Positions 1 to 9,595 of a stretch of 64,000 nt of DNA are shown piece by piece (positions within the stretch are counted from its first letter, which is position 1; every line of letters begins with the position of its first letter). The translations under genes and the position numbers were made by a program. The notes below the pieces were generated by a model. That model saw nothing but the letters and a program-made list of their open reading frames with translations. It made no database searches and was not told the DNA's origin. The DNA is from an uncultured Bacteroides sp. (GTDB lineage: Bacteria > Bacteroidota > Bacteroidia > Bacteroidales > Bacteroidaceae): the NCBI GenBank assembly GCA_947074205.1, contig CAMTOQ010000013.1:1-64000 (forward strand), given 5' to 3'.

Positions 1-538
1 GAAAGAGTATGTGGTGACGGTAAACAATCCCGTTACAGAGGAATTTCTTACCCGCATGTCGCAAGGGGTGCCTATCTTAGACCGTGTGACGCGCAAGTGC
101 CAGCTCAGAAAACTATCGAATAACTCCTTCGAGATTATTCTTACTCAAGGGTTGAATAGACAGATTAGACGAATGTGCGAATATTTTGGCTACGAGGTGG
201 TTCGACTGGAGCGCACTAAGATAATGAATATCAAGTTGGGCAACTTGAAGCAAGGCGATTGGCGCGACCTCACAGAGAGTGAATTAGAGGTGTTGTTTGA
301 TATGATTGAAGATTCGGAGAACGAGGAAAAGCCAAAGAAGAAGGCTACTGCAAAATCTCCATCTTCGAGCAAACCAAAAGCTAAGACTCAATCTAGTTCG
401 CCAGCTCCTGCTAGAGGAAAAGCGCGTACATCTTCTCGGCCATCTACTCACTCGGGCAATAGCCGAAGAGGGCAGAGCGGGGCTTCATCGGCTGGTCGTT
501 CTTCCTCATCTAGAGGTGCTTCTAAGAAGCGCAGATAG
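1..538 (+). CDS. rluF: 23S rRNA pseudouridine synthase RluF-type, C-terminal part (5' truncated by window), with Lys/Ser/Arg-rich C-terminal tail
   Basis: Reading frame is open to the window edge. Motif ILTQGLNRQIRRMCEYFGYEVVRLERTKIMNIKLGNL is typical of RluF/RsuA-family synthases. Confidence 0.85.
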   Translation, partial: KEYVVTVNNPVTEEFLTRMSQGVPILDRVTRKCQLRKLSNNSFEIILTQGLNRQIRRMCEYFGYEVVRLERTKIMNIKLGNLKQGDWRDLTESELEVLFDMIEDSENEEKPKKKATAKSPSSSKPKAKTQSSSPAPARGKARTSSRPSTHSGNSRRGQSGASSAGRSSSSRGASKKRR

Positions 539-540
539 GC

Positions 541-655
541 CTAGTTTAGGCTCTTTGGTGACCACGCCTACTCACCGTGCTGGCAAGGGCTTGCCTGCTT
601 GGTAGCAAGGGCTACTCACCGCGGTGACCACAGCTAGCCACCAAAAGAGGAATTA
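541..655. repeat. Copy A of the dispersed mosaic palindromic intergenic repeat
   Basis: GGTGACCACGCCTACTCACCGTGCTGGCAAGGGCTTGCC...TAGCAAGGGCTACTCACCGCGGTGACCAC; outer ends CTCTTTGGTG / CCACCAAAAGAG are inverted. Confidence 0.75.
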
Positions 656-673
656 TAGAGTATAAAATCCTTA

Positions 674-2632
674 TTATAAGGGGTGCGAAAATATAAATCG
701 TGCCCCTTTTTTATAGCTACCATCCACCCATATTTTTCCGCCCATCTTTTCGATTATTTCTCGGCATATAGGTAGTCCAAGTCCTGTTCCTTGTGCAAAC
801 TCGTTTAGCTTCTCGAAGCGCTCGAACACTAACTCTTGCTTTTCGGGTGATATGCCAATGCCGTTATCTGTTACCGAAAAGAGTATCTCTTTGTCTTTTT
901 CGACTTTCTCAAATGTGAGTGTGATGTTACCCGTTTTTGGTGTAAACTTTATGGAGTTGTTTAGTAGATTGGTGATGACTTGTTGAAGCTTTAGAGGATC
1001 GGTGTTGAGCTCCATGCTGCTATACTGATTTTTGAAAGATACCTGTGCCTCGTCGGGGTGCTGGTGATTAATAAGAAGCGTCATGGTGGAGCAAAGTGAC
1101 ACTAGATCGCATTTCTCGTAGACTAGCGGCGATTTATTTGATTCAAGTCTTGACAGATCGAGTACATCATTGATAAGCTGTAGAAGTAGATCGGAATTGG
1201 TCTGTATGATTTTAGCATACTCTTCTTGCTCTTCTTTGGTGTTTTGGTTGTCAACTAATAGACTGCTAAAACCAACAATAGCATTTAATGGAGTGCGCAC
1301 CTCATGGCTAATGTTCGAAACGAAAGCACTTTTCATTTGGCTGGCCTTCTCTGCATTATCTTTCGCTATACGAAGATCCCTTTCCGACTGCATCAACGAT
1401 ATTTTATCTTCCTGTAGCTGTGTGGCTAAAAATTGCAAGTCATTTTTAAGAGATCGCATTCTAAAATAATAATAGCTTGTGATGCAAAGTGCAAGTATAA
1501 GAAGTATAATTATGAATATAATAATCTCGAGCTGGGTTTGATAGGTTTTCCAGAAAGATGGTTTTTTGTTGATTACAATAGAATTCTCCGGTAATATCGT
1601 ATCTTGTAAATCAAACTCAATCAGCTTTTTATTGTCAAATTTGTAGAAGTGCGAAAGAGATGCCAGTTCTTGCTCTATTGGCTTAGAGGTATGAAGTATA
1701 TCGAATATCTTTTGCGCTACATGGGGTGTAATACCATCGTAGTCGGGCACCAAGCCGCCAATAGCCCAGTAGCCAATAGCTGTCGATGTAAGGCTAAATA
1801 CAGGTAGAGTGGGGTTGGATGTTCTAAATATATAGGAAGCATTGTCGTAGAAATACATCAAGTTCTTATCAATACGCCATATGCCCATGAATAATACAGA
1901 ATTCTCAGGTAAGGAAGAAGTTATTTTACTTGCCTCCTCGAGCAGAAACTTGCGTCCATCTATGATTGTTCCTGTTACTTCCGGATGCTTTTCCAGCCAA
2001 GTCGTAAATTGTGCTTGCTGTGCTAGACCGCTATAGGTGTTATCGGAGATTATTGCTATATGGTTTGAATTAGGGAAAAAACTTTTAGCTAATTCGAAAT
2101 TGCCATCTATGTCGTATTCGTAGGCGTAGCAAGCTTTCACATTGCTGTTCTTCATAAGTTCTAAGTAATCGACAGATGTGGGAGTGTAGGTAAGCATATC
2201 CTCTCCTTCGCCTGGAAATGAAAAACCAAACCTAGAAGCAGTTGTACAGATTGCAGGAATACTTTTAATCTGCTCGTTGTTGGAGTATAGGTAACCACTC
2301 CATGCCTCTCCGCCTAATAATAAAAGTAAGGCTATGTCGTCGTGTTTGTTTACTAGTTTCTCGAATGTCTCGACCCATTCGTCGGGGTGACTCAGGGCAA
2401 ATTCATTCATGTTTTCTACAATGATGTCGCAGGTGCCACCAAGATTTGAGTAAATATTGGCACAATTTCGAATGCTTTCATAATTGTATTTAGTGTCAGA
2501 AGAATAGGAAGATATAACTACAATTTTAGAATCATTTGAGGCCTGGAGGCTCTGTGCTAAACCTTTAGAAGTAAAGCAAAAAAAACATAGAGAGAGTAAG
2601 AGAAGAGAGAATATAGTATTATGACTTTTCAC
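674..2632 (-). CDS. Membrane-bound sensor histidine kinase with extracytoplasmic substrate-binding-like N-terminal region
   Basis: Signal peptide, TM segment (LEIIIFIIILLILALCITSYYYF), H-box SNISHEVRTPLNAIVGF, and N/G boxes (NLLNNSIKFT, DNGIGI, GTGLGL). Confidence 0.88.
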   Translation of the reverse strand: MKSHNTIFSLLLLSLCFFCFTSKGLAQSLQASNDSKIVVISSYSSDTKYNYESIRNCANIYSNLGGTCDIIVENMNEFALSHPDEWVETFEKLVNKHDDIALLLLLGGEAWSGYLYSNNEQIKSIPAICTTASRFGFSFPGEGEDMLTYTPTSVDYLELMKNSNVKACYAYEYDIDGNFELAKSFFPNSNHIAIISDNTYSGLAQQAQFTTWLEKHPEVTGTIIDGRKFLLEEASKITSSLPENSVLFMGIWRIDKNLMYFYDNASYIFRTSNPTLPVFSLTSTAIGYWAIGGLVPDYDGITPHVAQKIFDILHTSKPIEQELASLSHFYKFDNKKLIEFDLQDTILPENSIVINKKPSFWKTYQTQLEIIIFIIILLILALCITSYYYFRMRSLKNDLQFLATQLQEDKISLMQSERDLRIAKDNAEKASQMKSAFVSNISHEVRTPLNAIVGFSSLLVDNQNTKEEQEEYAKIIQTNSDLLLQLINDVLDLSRLESNKSPLVYEKCDLVSLCSTMTLLINHQHPDEAQVSFKNQYSSMELNTDPLKLQQVITNLLNNSIKFTPKTGNITLTFEKVEKDKEILFSVTDNGIGISPEKQELVFERFEKLNEFAQGTGLGLPICREIIEKMGGKIWVDGSYKKGARFIFSHPL

Positions 2633-2783
2633 GACGTTTTTCTTAATGTTTGTTACTGCAAATGTACTATTGCTTCTCCTAGCTTACAAACAAATAGCAA
2701 TAAAAAAATGTGTTAGATGCCTTAAACTGAACACATCGTCAGAAATACTAATCAATTGAAAGAATATTTTCTGGCATTATCTC

Positions 2784-2791
2784 TATCTTTG
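2784..2791 (+). promoter_or_regulatory. Bacteroidetes -7 promoter element TATCTTTG
   Basis: Exact TAnnTTTG match 37 nt upstream of the ATG at 2828. It lies inside the ORF-track 5' extension, so the 2756 start is probably too early. Confidence 0.6.
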
Positions 2792-2827
2792 CACAACTTT
2801 ATTATAAATAAGCTTTTAAAACTCAAT

Positions 2828-4783
2828 ATGATATCAGTTGAAAATCTGAAAGTGGAATTCAATGCTACTCCGCTTTTCGAAGATGTTTCCTATGTAATTA
2901 ATAAAAAAGATCGCATAGCACTTGTAGGTAAAAATGGTGCCGGCAAATCGACTATGCTTAAGATATTAGCTGGCGAGCAATCGCCTACCGGAGGCAATGT
3001 GTCAATGCCACGCGATGTGACCATAGGCTACTTACCACAGGTGATGAAGCTGGCCGACAATCGCACTGTGATGCAAGAAGCCGAGCTTGCTTTCGAGCAT
3101 ATCTTCCAGTTGCAAGCCGATTTGGATAGAATGAATCAGCAACTTGCCGACCGTACCGATTATGAATCGGAGGAATACCACAAACTGATAGATCGATTTA
3201 CCCACGAAAACGATCGTTTCTTGATGATGGGAGGTACCAACTTCCAGGCAGAGATAGAGCGCACACTGATGGGCTTAGGATTCAGCCGTGCCGATTTCGA
3301 TCGACCAACATCCGAGTTTTCGGGAGGATGGCGTATGCGTATTGAGTTGGCTAAACTATTGCTTCGCCGACCCGATGTGCTGCTGCTCGATGAGCCTACC
3401 AATCACCTTGATATTGAGAGTATTCAGTGGCTGGAAAACTTCTTGTCTACACGTGCCAATGCAGTGGTGTTGGTGAGCCACGACCGTGCTTTCTTAAACA
3501 ATGTCACTACGCGCACCATCGAAATCACTTGTGGGCAAATCTACGACTATCGTGTGAAATACGATGATTTTGTAGAGTTGCGTAAGGAGCGTCGCGAGCA
3601 ACAGCTTCGAGCTTTCGAGAATCAGCAAAAACAGATAGAAGATACTGAAGCATTTATCGAACGTTTCCGCTATCAAGCTACTAAAGCTGTGCAGGTGCAG
3701 AGCCGCATCAAGCAGTTAGAGAAGATCAACCGTATTGAGGTGGATGAAGAAGACAACTCGGCGCTGCGCCTTAAGTTTGTTTGCTCTAGTAGAAGCGGTA
3801 GCTATCCTGTTATTTGTGAAGATGTAAGGAAAGATTATGGTTCGCACACTGTTTTCGACAAGGTCAACCTAACGATTAATCGTGGAGAGAAAGTGGCCTT
3901 TGTAGGTAAGAATGGCGAAGGAAAGTCCACCTTGGTGAAATGTATCATGGACGAGATTGTGGACTATGCCGGCAAGTTAACGCTAGGCCACAATGTGCAG
4001 ATAGGTTATTTCGCACAAAATCAGGCACAGATGTTGGACGGAGAAATTACGGTGTTCGACACGATAGACCGCGTGGCTACAGGCGAAATTCGTTTGAAAA
4101 TTCGCGATATACTAGGAGCCTTTATGTTTGGTGGCGAAGCTTCCGATAAAAAAGTGAAGGTGCTTTCGGGTGGAGAGCGCACGCGTTTGGCTATGATTAA
4201 ACTCTTGCTCGAACCGGTGAACTTCCTGATTCTGGATGAGCCTACCAACCACCTTGATATGCGTTCTAAAGATATTCTGAAAGATGCAATCCGAGAATTT
4301 GATGGTACGGTGATAATTGTTAGTCACGACCGTGATTTTCTTGATGGACTAGCGACTAAAGTATATGAATTTGGCGGTGGTGTGGTAAAAGAGCACCTTT
4401 GCGGTGTGTACGAGTTTCTACAGAAAAAGCAGATTGATAGCCTCAATCAGTTGCAGAAACCCGACGGACTATCGATATCGCCGACGACTGCTAAAAATGA
4501 TGCCTCTCCCGAAAAGATACAATCGGAGGGCAAGCTCTCGTATGAAGCGCAGAAGGAACTGAACAAACGCATTAAGCGTTTGGAAAAGCAGGTGGCCGAA
4601 TGCGAAGCTGATATAGAGAAGATTGAGACCGAGGTGTCTGCAGTAGAAGAGAAAATGACTACCCCTGAAGGGGCTGCCGATATGTCGCTCTACGAGCAGC
4701 ATCAACAGTTGAAGAAGAAACTTGATGACACAGTAGAGCGTTGGGAAGAATGCTCTATGGAACTAGAAGAGATTAAAAACTGA
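2828..4783 (+). CDS. ABC-F family ATP-binding cassette protein (two ABC domains)
   Basis: Two Walker A (GKNGAGKST, GKNGEGKST), two signature motifs (FSGGWRMR, LSGGERTR), two Walker B (LLLDEPTNHLD, LILDEPTNHLD), no TM domain. Start moved to MISVENLKVEF. Confidence 0.92.
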   Translation: MISVENLKVEFNATPLFEDVSYVINKKDRIALVGKNGAGKSTMLKILAGEQSPTGGNVSMPRDVTIGYLPQVMKLADNRTVMQEAELAFEHIFQLQADLDRMNQQLADRTDYESEEYHKLIDRFTHENDRFLMMGGTNFQAEIERTLMGLGFSRADFDRPTSEFSGGWRMRIELAKLLLRRPDVLLLDEPTNHLDIESIQWLENFLSTRANAVVLVSHDRAFLNNVTTRTIEITCGQIYDYRVKYDDFVELRKERREQQLRAFENQQKQIEDTEAFIERFRYQATKAVQVQSRIKQLEKINRIEVDEEDNSALRLKFVCSSRSGSYPVICEDVRKDYGSHTVFDKVNLTINRGEKVAFVGKNGEGKSTLVKCIMDEIVDYAGKLTLGHNVQIGYFAQNQAQMLDGEITVFDTIDRVATGEIRLKIRDILGAFMFGGEASDKKVKVLSGGERTRLAMIKLLLEPVNFLILDEPTNHLDMRSKDILKDAIREFDGTVIIVSHDRDFLDGLATKVYEFGGGVVKEHLCGVYEFLQKKQIDSLNQLQKPDGLSISPTTAKNDASPEKIQSEGKLSYEAQKELNKRIKRLEKQVAECEADIEKIETEVSAVEEKMTTPEGAADMSLYEQHQQLKKKLDDTVERWEECSMELEEIKN

Positions 4784-4808
4784 GATATCTCAGAAAACTA
4801 CTAAGAAT

Positions 4809-6845
4809 ATGAAATTAACAAAGTATTTATCAATTATTGCCGTTTGTACAATGACAGCATCTTGCAACAGCAGCAAACAGCAGGCCGTACTGACATCGGG
4901 TATCGACCTAGCTAACCTCGATACTACCGTGGTAGTAGGTGACAACTTCTATAACTATGCCACAGGTGGATGGCAAGCACAACATCCGCTGACGGAGGAA
5001 TACTCTCGTTTTGGATCGTTCGATCTTTTACGTGAGAACAATCGTGAGCAACTGCGCCAAATGATTGAGCAGATTGCATCGGGTAGCCACAATCAAGGCA
5101 CTGTGCCCCAGAAGATTGGCGACTTGTACAACATCGCCATGAATGAAAATAAACTCAATAGCGAAGGTGTGGCACCTATACAGGCTGAACTAGATGCTAT
5201 CGCTCAACTAAAAAGCAATGATGAAATCTATGCTTTGTTGGCTCGCTTGCAACGCAAGGGCATCAACCCTTTCTTTGTGCTTTATGTGAGTGCCGACAAT
5301 ATGAATAGCGACATGAACATGGTGCATACTTATCAAGCCGGATTGGGACTAGGCGAACGCGACTACTACCTAAAAAATGATGAGGCTATGACCAAAATCA
5401 GAGACGCTTACAAAGTGCATATTGAAAAAATGTTCTTGTTGGCCGGTTACGATAAGGCTCAAGCTCGCCAGGGTATGGAAGCTGTGATGCGCATCGAAAC
5501 TCGTATCGCAGAGGCTTCACGCTCTAATACGGAGCTTCGCGATCCTCGCGCTAATTTCAACCGTCGTTCTGCCGAAGAGTTGGCAACTGAATATCCATCA
5601 TTCCAATGGGCTCCTTATTTTACTGAAATAGGCCTTGATGGACTTAACGAAATCAGTATCGGACAACCTGCACAGATGCAAGAGGTGGCTAATATCATTG
5701 CTACTGCACCTTTGGATGATCAGAAAGCTTATTTGCAGTGGAATGTTATCAACGAAGCTGCCGGCTATTTGAGTGACGACTTCGTGAATCAAAACTTCGA
5801 CTTCTACGGCAAGACCTTGTCGGGTAAGCAAGAGTTGCAACCTCGTTGGAAAAGAGCAGTAGCTACTGTCGATGGTGCACTAGGCGAAGCTGTTGGTCAA
5901 ATGTATGTTGAGGAGTATTTCCCACCTGCAGCTAAAACACGTATGGTAGAGCTGGTAGGCAATCTGCAAACAGCTCTTGGCGAACGTATTCAAGCCTTGG
6001 AATGGATGAGCGATGAGACAAAAACCAAAGCGATGGAGAAATTGGCTACATTCCATGTTAAAGTGGGCTATCCTGATAAATGGAAAGACTACAGCACTTT
6101 GCAAATCGAAAACGATAGCTATTGGGGCAACATAGAGCGCGCTTCTCTTTGGGCATTCCAAGAAATGATTGACAAAGCCGGAAAGCCTGTTGATAAAGAT
6201 GAGTGGCACATGAACCCTCAAACAGTAAATGCTTACTACAACCCTACAACTAACGAAATTTGCTTCCCTGCAGGTATTCTTCAATATCCATTCTTCGATA
6301 TGAATGCTGATGATGCTTTCAACTATGGTGCTATTGGGGTAGTAATTGGTCACGAAATGACACACGGCTTCGACGATATGGGTCGCCAATTCGATAAAGA
6401 TGGTAACCTTAACGATTGGTGGACAGAAGAAGACTCGAAGAAATTTGATGAACGCACTAAAGGTTTAGTGACTTACTTCGATGCGATAGAAGTACTTCCT
6501 GGAACAAACGCTAACGGTAAATTTACTTTGGGCGAAAACATTGCCGACCAAGGCGGATTGAATGTATCTTATCAAGCATTGCAAAACGCAATGGCTAAGA
6601 AGCCATTGGGCGATGCAGACGGTTTTACTCCGGCACAACGCTTCTACTTGGCTTATGCTAACCTATGGGCAGGTAATGTTCGCGATGAAGAAATATTGCG
6701 TTTGACACAAATGGACGAGCACTCGCTTGGCCGCTGGCGTGTGAATGGCGCATTGCCACATGTCACTGCTTGGTACGAAGCTTTTGGTATTGATGAAAAT
6801 GCACCAATGTACTTGCCAAAAGAAGAGCGAGTGACGATCTGGTAA
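4809..6845 (+). CDS. M13 family metallopeptidase (neprilysin/PepO-like), lipoprotein signal
   Basis: Zinc motif VIGHEMTHGFD and downstream GENIADQGG; N-terminal signal with MTASCN lipobox. Confidence 0.93.
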   Translation: MKLTKYLSIIAVCTMTASCNSSKQQAVLTSGIDLANLDTTVVVGDNFYNYATGGWQAQHPLTEEYSRFGSFDLLRENNREQLRQMIEQIASGSHNQGTVPQKIGDLYNIAMNENKLNSEGVAPIQAELDAIAQLKSNDEIYALLARLQRKGINPFFVLYVSADNMNSDMNMVHTYQAGLGLGERDYYLKNDEAMTKIRDAYKVHIEKMFLLAGYDKAQARQGMEAVMRIETRIAEASRSNTELRDPRANFNRRSAEELATEYPSFQWAPYFTEIGLDGLNEISIGQPAQMQEVANIIATAPLDDQKAYLQWNVINEAAGYLSDDFVNQNFDFYGKTLSGKQELQPRWKRAVATVDGALGEAVGQMYVEEYFPPAAKTRMVELVGNLQTALGERIQALEWMSDETKTKAMEKLATFHVKVGYPDKWKDYSTLQIENDSYWGNIERASLWAFQEMIDKAGKPVDKDEWHMNPQTVNAYYNPTTNEICFPAGILQYPFFDMNADDAFNYGAIGVVIGHEMTHGFDDMGRQFDKDGNLNDWWTEEDSKKFDERTKGLVTYFDAIEVLPGTNANGKFTLGENIADQGGLNVSYQALQNAMAKKPLGDADGFTPAQRFYLAYANLWAGNVRDEEILRLTQMDEHSLGRWRVNGALPHVTAWYEAFGIDENAPMYLPKEERVTIW

Positions 6846-6880
6846 ACAGCAAATTGTTAGCAAAACCGAATAAAACACAA

Positions 6881-6918
6881 AACACTGATTCAAAACTATC
6901 TGAATCAGTGTTTTTTTT
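6881..6918 (+). terminator. Intrinsic terminator downstream of the M13 peptidase
   Basis: AACACTGATTCA ... TGAATCAGTGTT perfect 12-bp stem followed by T8. Confidence 0.85.
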
Positions 6919-6965
6919 ATGTTATTTCACAGCAAAAATATAGGTAACCTAAGCTATTATTTTTG

Positions 6966-6973
6966 TAACTTTG
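6966..6973 (+). promoter_or_regulatory. Bacteroidetes -7 element TAACTTTG upstream of purH
   Basis: Exact TAnnTTTG 32 nt upstream of the purH ATG and just after a terminator. Confidence 0.6.
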
Positions 6974-7004
6974 CCCGCCTATAAACATATTTATTGCAAA
7001 ACTT

Positions 7005-8528
7005 ATGTCAGAGTTGAAGAAAATAAAGACCGCACTAGTATCAGTGTTTCATAAAGAAGGTTTGGATGAGATTATTACCAAGCTTCATGCAGATGGTGTA
7101 GAGTTCCTGTCTACAGGTGGAACTCGTCAGTTTATTGAATCCCTAGGCTACCCTTGTAAGGCTGTTGAAGATCTTACTTCATATCCATCAATTCTTGGTG
7201 GCCGTGTGAAAACGCTTCATCCAAAAGTATTTGGTGGTATCCTATGCCGTAGAGGTCTTGAACAAGACTTGGAGCAGATTGCAACTTATGAAATTCCTGA
7301 GATAGACCTAGTGATTGTCGATCTTTATCCTTTTGAAAACACAGTGGCTTCGGGTGCAGAAGAACCAGCTATTATCGAGAAGATCGATATCGGTGGTATC
7401 TCATTGATTCGTGCTGCTGCTAAAAACTTCAACGATGTGGTGATTGTGGCTTCTCAAGCTCAATACAAACCACTTTACGATATGTTGGTGGAACATGGTG
7501 CAGCTACTACACGCGAAGAGCGTCGTTGGTTTGCCAAAGAGGCTTTCTCTGTATCTTCTCACTATGACTCGGCTATCTTCAACTACTTCGATGCAGAAGA
7601 AGGTACTTCGTTCCGTTCAAGTGTAGGTACACCAAAAGCACTTCGCTATGGTGAAAACCCACACCAAAAGGGACAATTCTTTGGTGATCTTGAAGCAATG
7701 TTCGACCAAGTTCACGGCAAAGAAATCTCTTACAACAATCTTCTAGATATCAATGCAGCAGTAGACTTGATCGACGAGTTCGAAGAAGTGACTTTTGCAA
7801 TATTGAAACATAACAATGCTTGCGGTTTGGCATCTCGCCCTTCTGTGCTCGAAGCTTGGAAAGCAGCTCTTGCTGGTGACCCTGTTTCTGCATTTGGTGG
7901 TGTGTTGGTGACCAATGCAGTTATCGACAAAGAAACTGCAGAAGAAATCAACAACTTGTTCTTCGAAGTAATTATCGCTCCCGATTACGATGTGGAAGCG
8001 CTTCAAGTACTTGGTCAGAAGAAAAACCGTATCATCCTAGTTCGCAAGGATGTGAAATTGCCTAAAAAGCAATACCGCTCACTGCTAAACGGTGTGTTGG
8101 TACAAGATCGTGACTTGAATATCGAAACTACTGCCGACTTGAAGGTGGCTACAGACAAAGCCCCTACTCCTGAGGAAGTAGAAGATCTATTGTTCGCAAA
8201 CAAGATTGTGAAGAATAGCAAGTCTAACGCAATTGTGCTAGCTAAAAATAAACAGCTTCTTGCAAGTGGTGTGGGACAAACATCGCGTGTAGACGCTTTG
8301 AAACACGCTATCGAAAAAGCGCACTCGTTTGGCTTCTCTCTCGAAGATGCTGTAATGGCTTCTGATGCTTTCTTCCCTTTCCCCGACTGCGTTGAAATTG
8401 CAGGCAATGAGGGTGTGAAAGCTGTTATTCAACCTGGTGGATCTGTGAAAGATCAACTGACATTTGACTATTGCAACGAGCACGATATTGCCATGGTAAC
8501 TACTGGCATTCGTCACTTTAAACATTAA
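7005..8528 (+). CDS. purH: Bifunctional AICAR formyltransferase / IMP cyclohydrolase
   Basis: KTALVSVFHKEGLDEI, STGGT, RYGENPHQ and AFGGVLVTN motifs; full length. Confidence 0.97.
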   Translation: MSELKKIKTALVSVFHKEGLDEIITKLHADGVEFLSTGGTRQFIESLGYPCKAVEDLTSYPSILGGRVKTLHPKVFGGILCRRGLEQDLEQIATYEIPEIDLVIVDLYPFENTVASGAEEPAIIEKIDIGGISLIRAAAKNFNDVVIVASQAQYKPLYDMLVEHGAATTREERRWFAKEAFSVSSHYDSAIFNYFDAEEGTSFRSSVGTPKALRYGENPHQKGQFFGDLEAMFDQVHGKEISYNNLLDINAAVDLIDEFEEVTFAILKHNNACGLASRPSVLEAWKAALAGDPVSAFGGVLVTNAVIDKETAEEINNLFFEVIIAPDYDVEALQVLGQKKNRIILVRKDVKLPKKQYRSLLNGVLVQDRDLNIETTADLKVATDKAPTPEEVEDLLFANKIVKNSKSNAIVLAKNKQLLASGVGQTSRVDALKHAIEKAHSFGFSLEDAVMASDAFFPFPDCVEIAGNEGVKAVIQPGGSVKDQLTFDYCNEHDIAMVTTGIRHFKH

Positions 8529-8536
8529 TAATAAGA

Positions 8537-9559
8537 ATGGGATTATTTTCTTTTACGCAAGAAATTGCAATGGACTTGGGTACCGCCAATACCATTATCA
8601 TTACCAACGGAAAGATTGTGGTCGATGAACCATCGGTGGTTGCGCTAGACCGTCGTACAGACAAAATGATTGCTGTAGGCGAAAAAGCGAAGCTGATGTA
8701 CGAAAAGACCCACGATAATATACGTACTATCCGCCCTCTACGTGACGGCGTGATTGCTGACTTCTATGCTTGCGAGCAGATGATGCGCGGTTTGATTAAA
8801 CGCGTGAATACACGTAACCACCTTTTCTCACCTTCTTTGCGTATGGTGATTGGGGTTCCTTCGGGTAGTACCGAGGTGGAGCTTAGAGCTGTACGCGACT
8901 CGGCAGAACATGCTGGTGGACGCGACGTATATTTGATTTTCGAGCCTATGGCTGCTGCTATCGGTATCGGTATCGATGTGGAAGCTCCCGAAGGTAACAT
9001 GATTGTCGATATAGGTGGTGGATCTACCGAGATTGCTGTCATCTCCTTGGGTGGTATTGTGTCTAACAACTCTATCCGTATTGCGGGTGACGACTTGACA
9101 GCCGATATCCAAGAATACATGAGCCGCCAACACAATGTGAAGGTCAGCGAACGTATGGCAGAACGTATCAAAATTCACGTAGGTGCTGCATTGACAGAAC
9201 TTGGCGATGATGCTCCTGAAGATTATATCGTTCATGGCCCTAACCGTATCACCGCACTGCCTATGGAAGTACCCGTGTGCTACCAAGAAGTGGCTCACTG
9301 TCTTGACAAGTCTATCTCTAAGATTGAGACGGCTATACTTAGTGCATTGGAAAATACACCTCCCGAACTTTATGCCGATATCGTGAAAAACGGTATTTAT
9401 TTAGCTGGTGGTGGTGCATTGCTTCGTGGACTAGATAAGCGCTTGACCGACAAAATCAATATAACCTTCCACATTGCCGAAGATCCTTTGCACGCTGTAG
9501 CTTTGGGTACAGGAACAGCACTAAAAAATGTGGACCGTTTCTCATTCTTAATGCGATAA
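8537..9559 (+). CDS. mreB: Rod shape-determining protein MreB
   Basis: MGLFSFTQEIAMDLGTANTII, VDIGGGSTEIAVISLGG, YLAGGGALLRGLD. Confidence 0.97.
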   Translation: MGLFSFTQEIAMDLGTANTIIITNGKIVVDEPSVVALDRRTDKMIAVGEKAKLMYEKTHDNIRTIRPLRDGVIADFYACEQMMRGLIKRVNTRNHLFSPSLRMVIGVPSGSTEVELRAVRDSAEHAGGRDVYLIFEPMAAAIGIGIDVEAPEGNMIVDIGGGSTEIAVISLGGIVSNNSIRIAGDDLTADIQEYMSRQHNVKVSERMAERIKIHVGAALTELGDDAPEDYIVHGPNRITALPMEVPVCYQEVAHCLDKSISKIETAILSALENTPPELYADIVKNGIYLAGGGALLRGLDKRLTDKINITFHIAEDPLHAVALGTGTALKNVDRFSFLMR

Positions 9560-9581
9560 AAGTAAAAGAATAAGTAATATA

Positions 9582-9589
9582 TACTTTTG
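9582..9589 (+). promoter_or_regulatory. Candidate internal promoter (TACTTTTG) between mreB and mreC
   Basis: Exact TAnnTTTG in the intergenic region; no convincing -33 TTG seen. Confidence 0.35.
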
Positions 9590-9595
9590 TATTGA

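Noticed and set aside
5880-6389. 169-aa minus-strand ORF inside the M13 peptidase gene
   Set aside because: Antisense shadow of a well-supported gene; Cys/His/Phe-rich composition typical of reverse-complement coding, no domain or RBS.
8764-9298. Two overlapping antisense ORFs (135 and 156 aa) within mreB
   Set aside because: Shadow ORFs in a highly conserved gene; no independent start signals.
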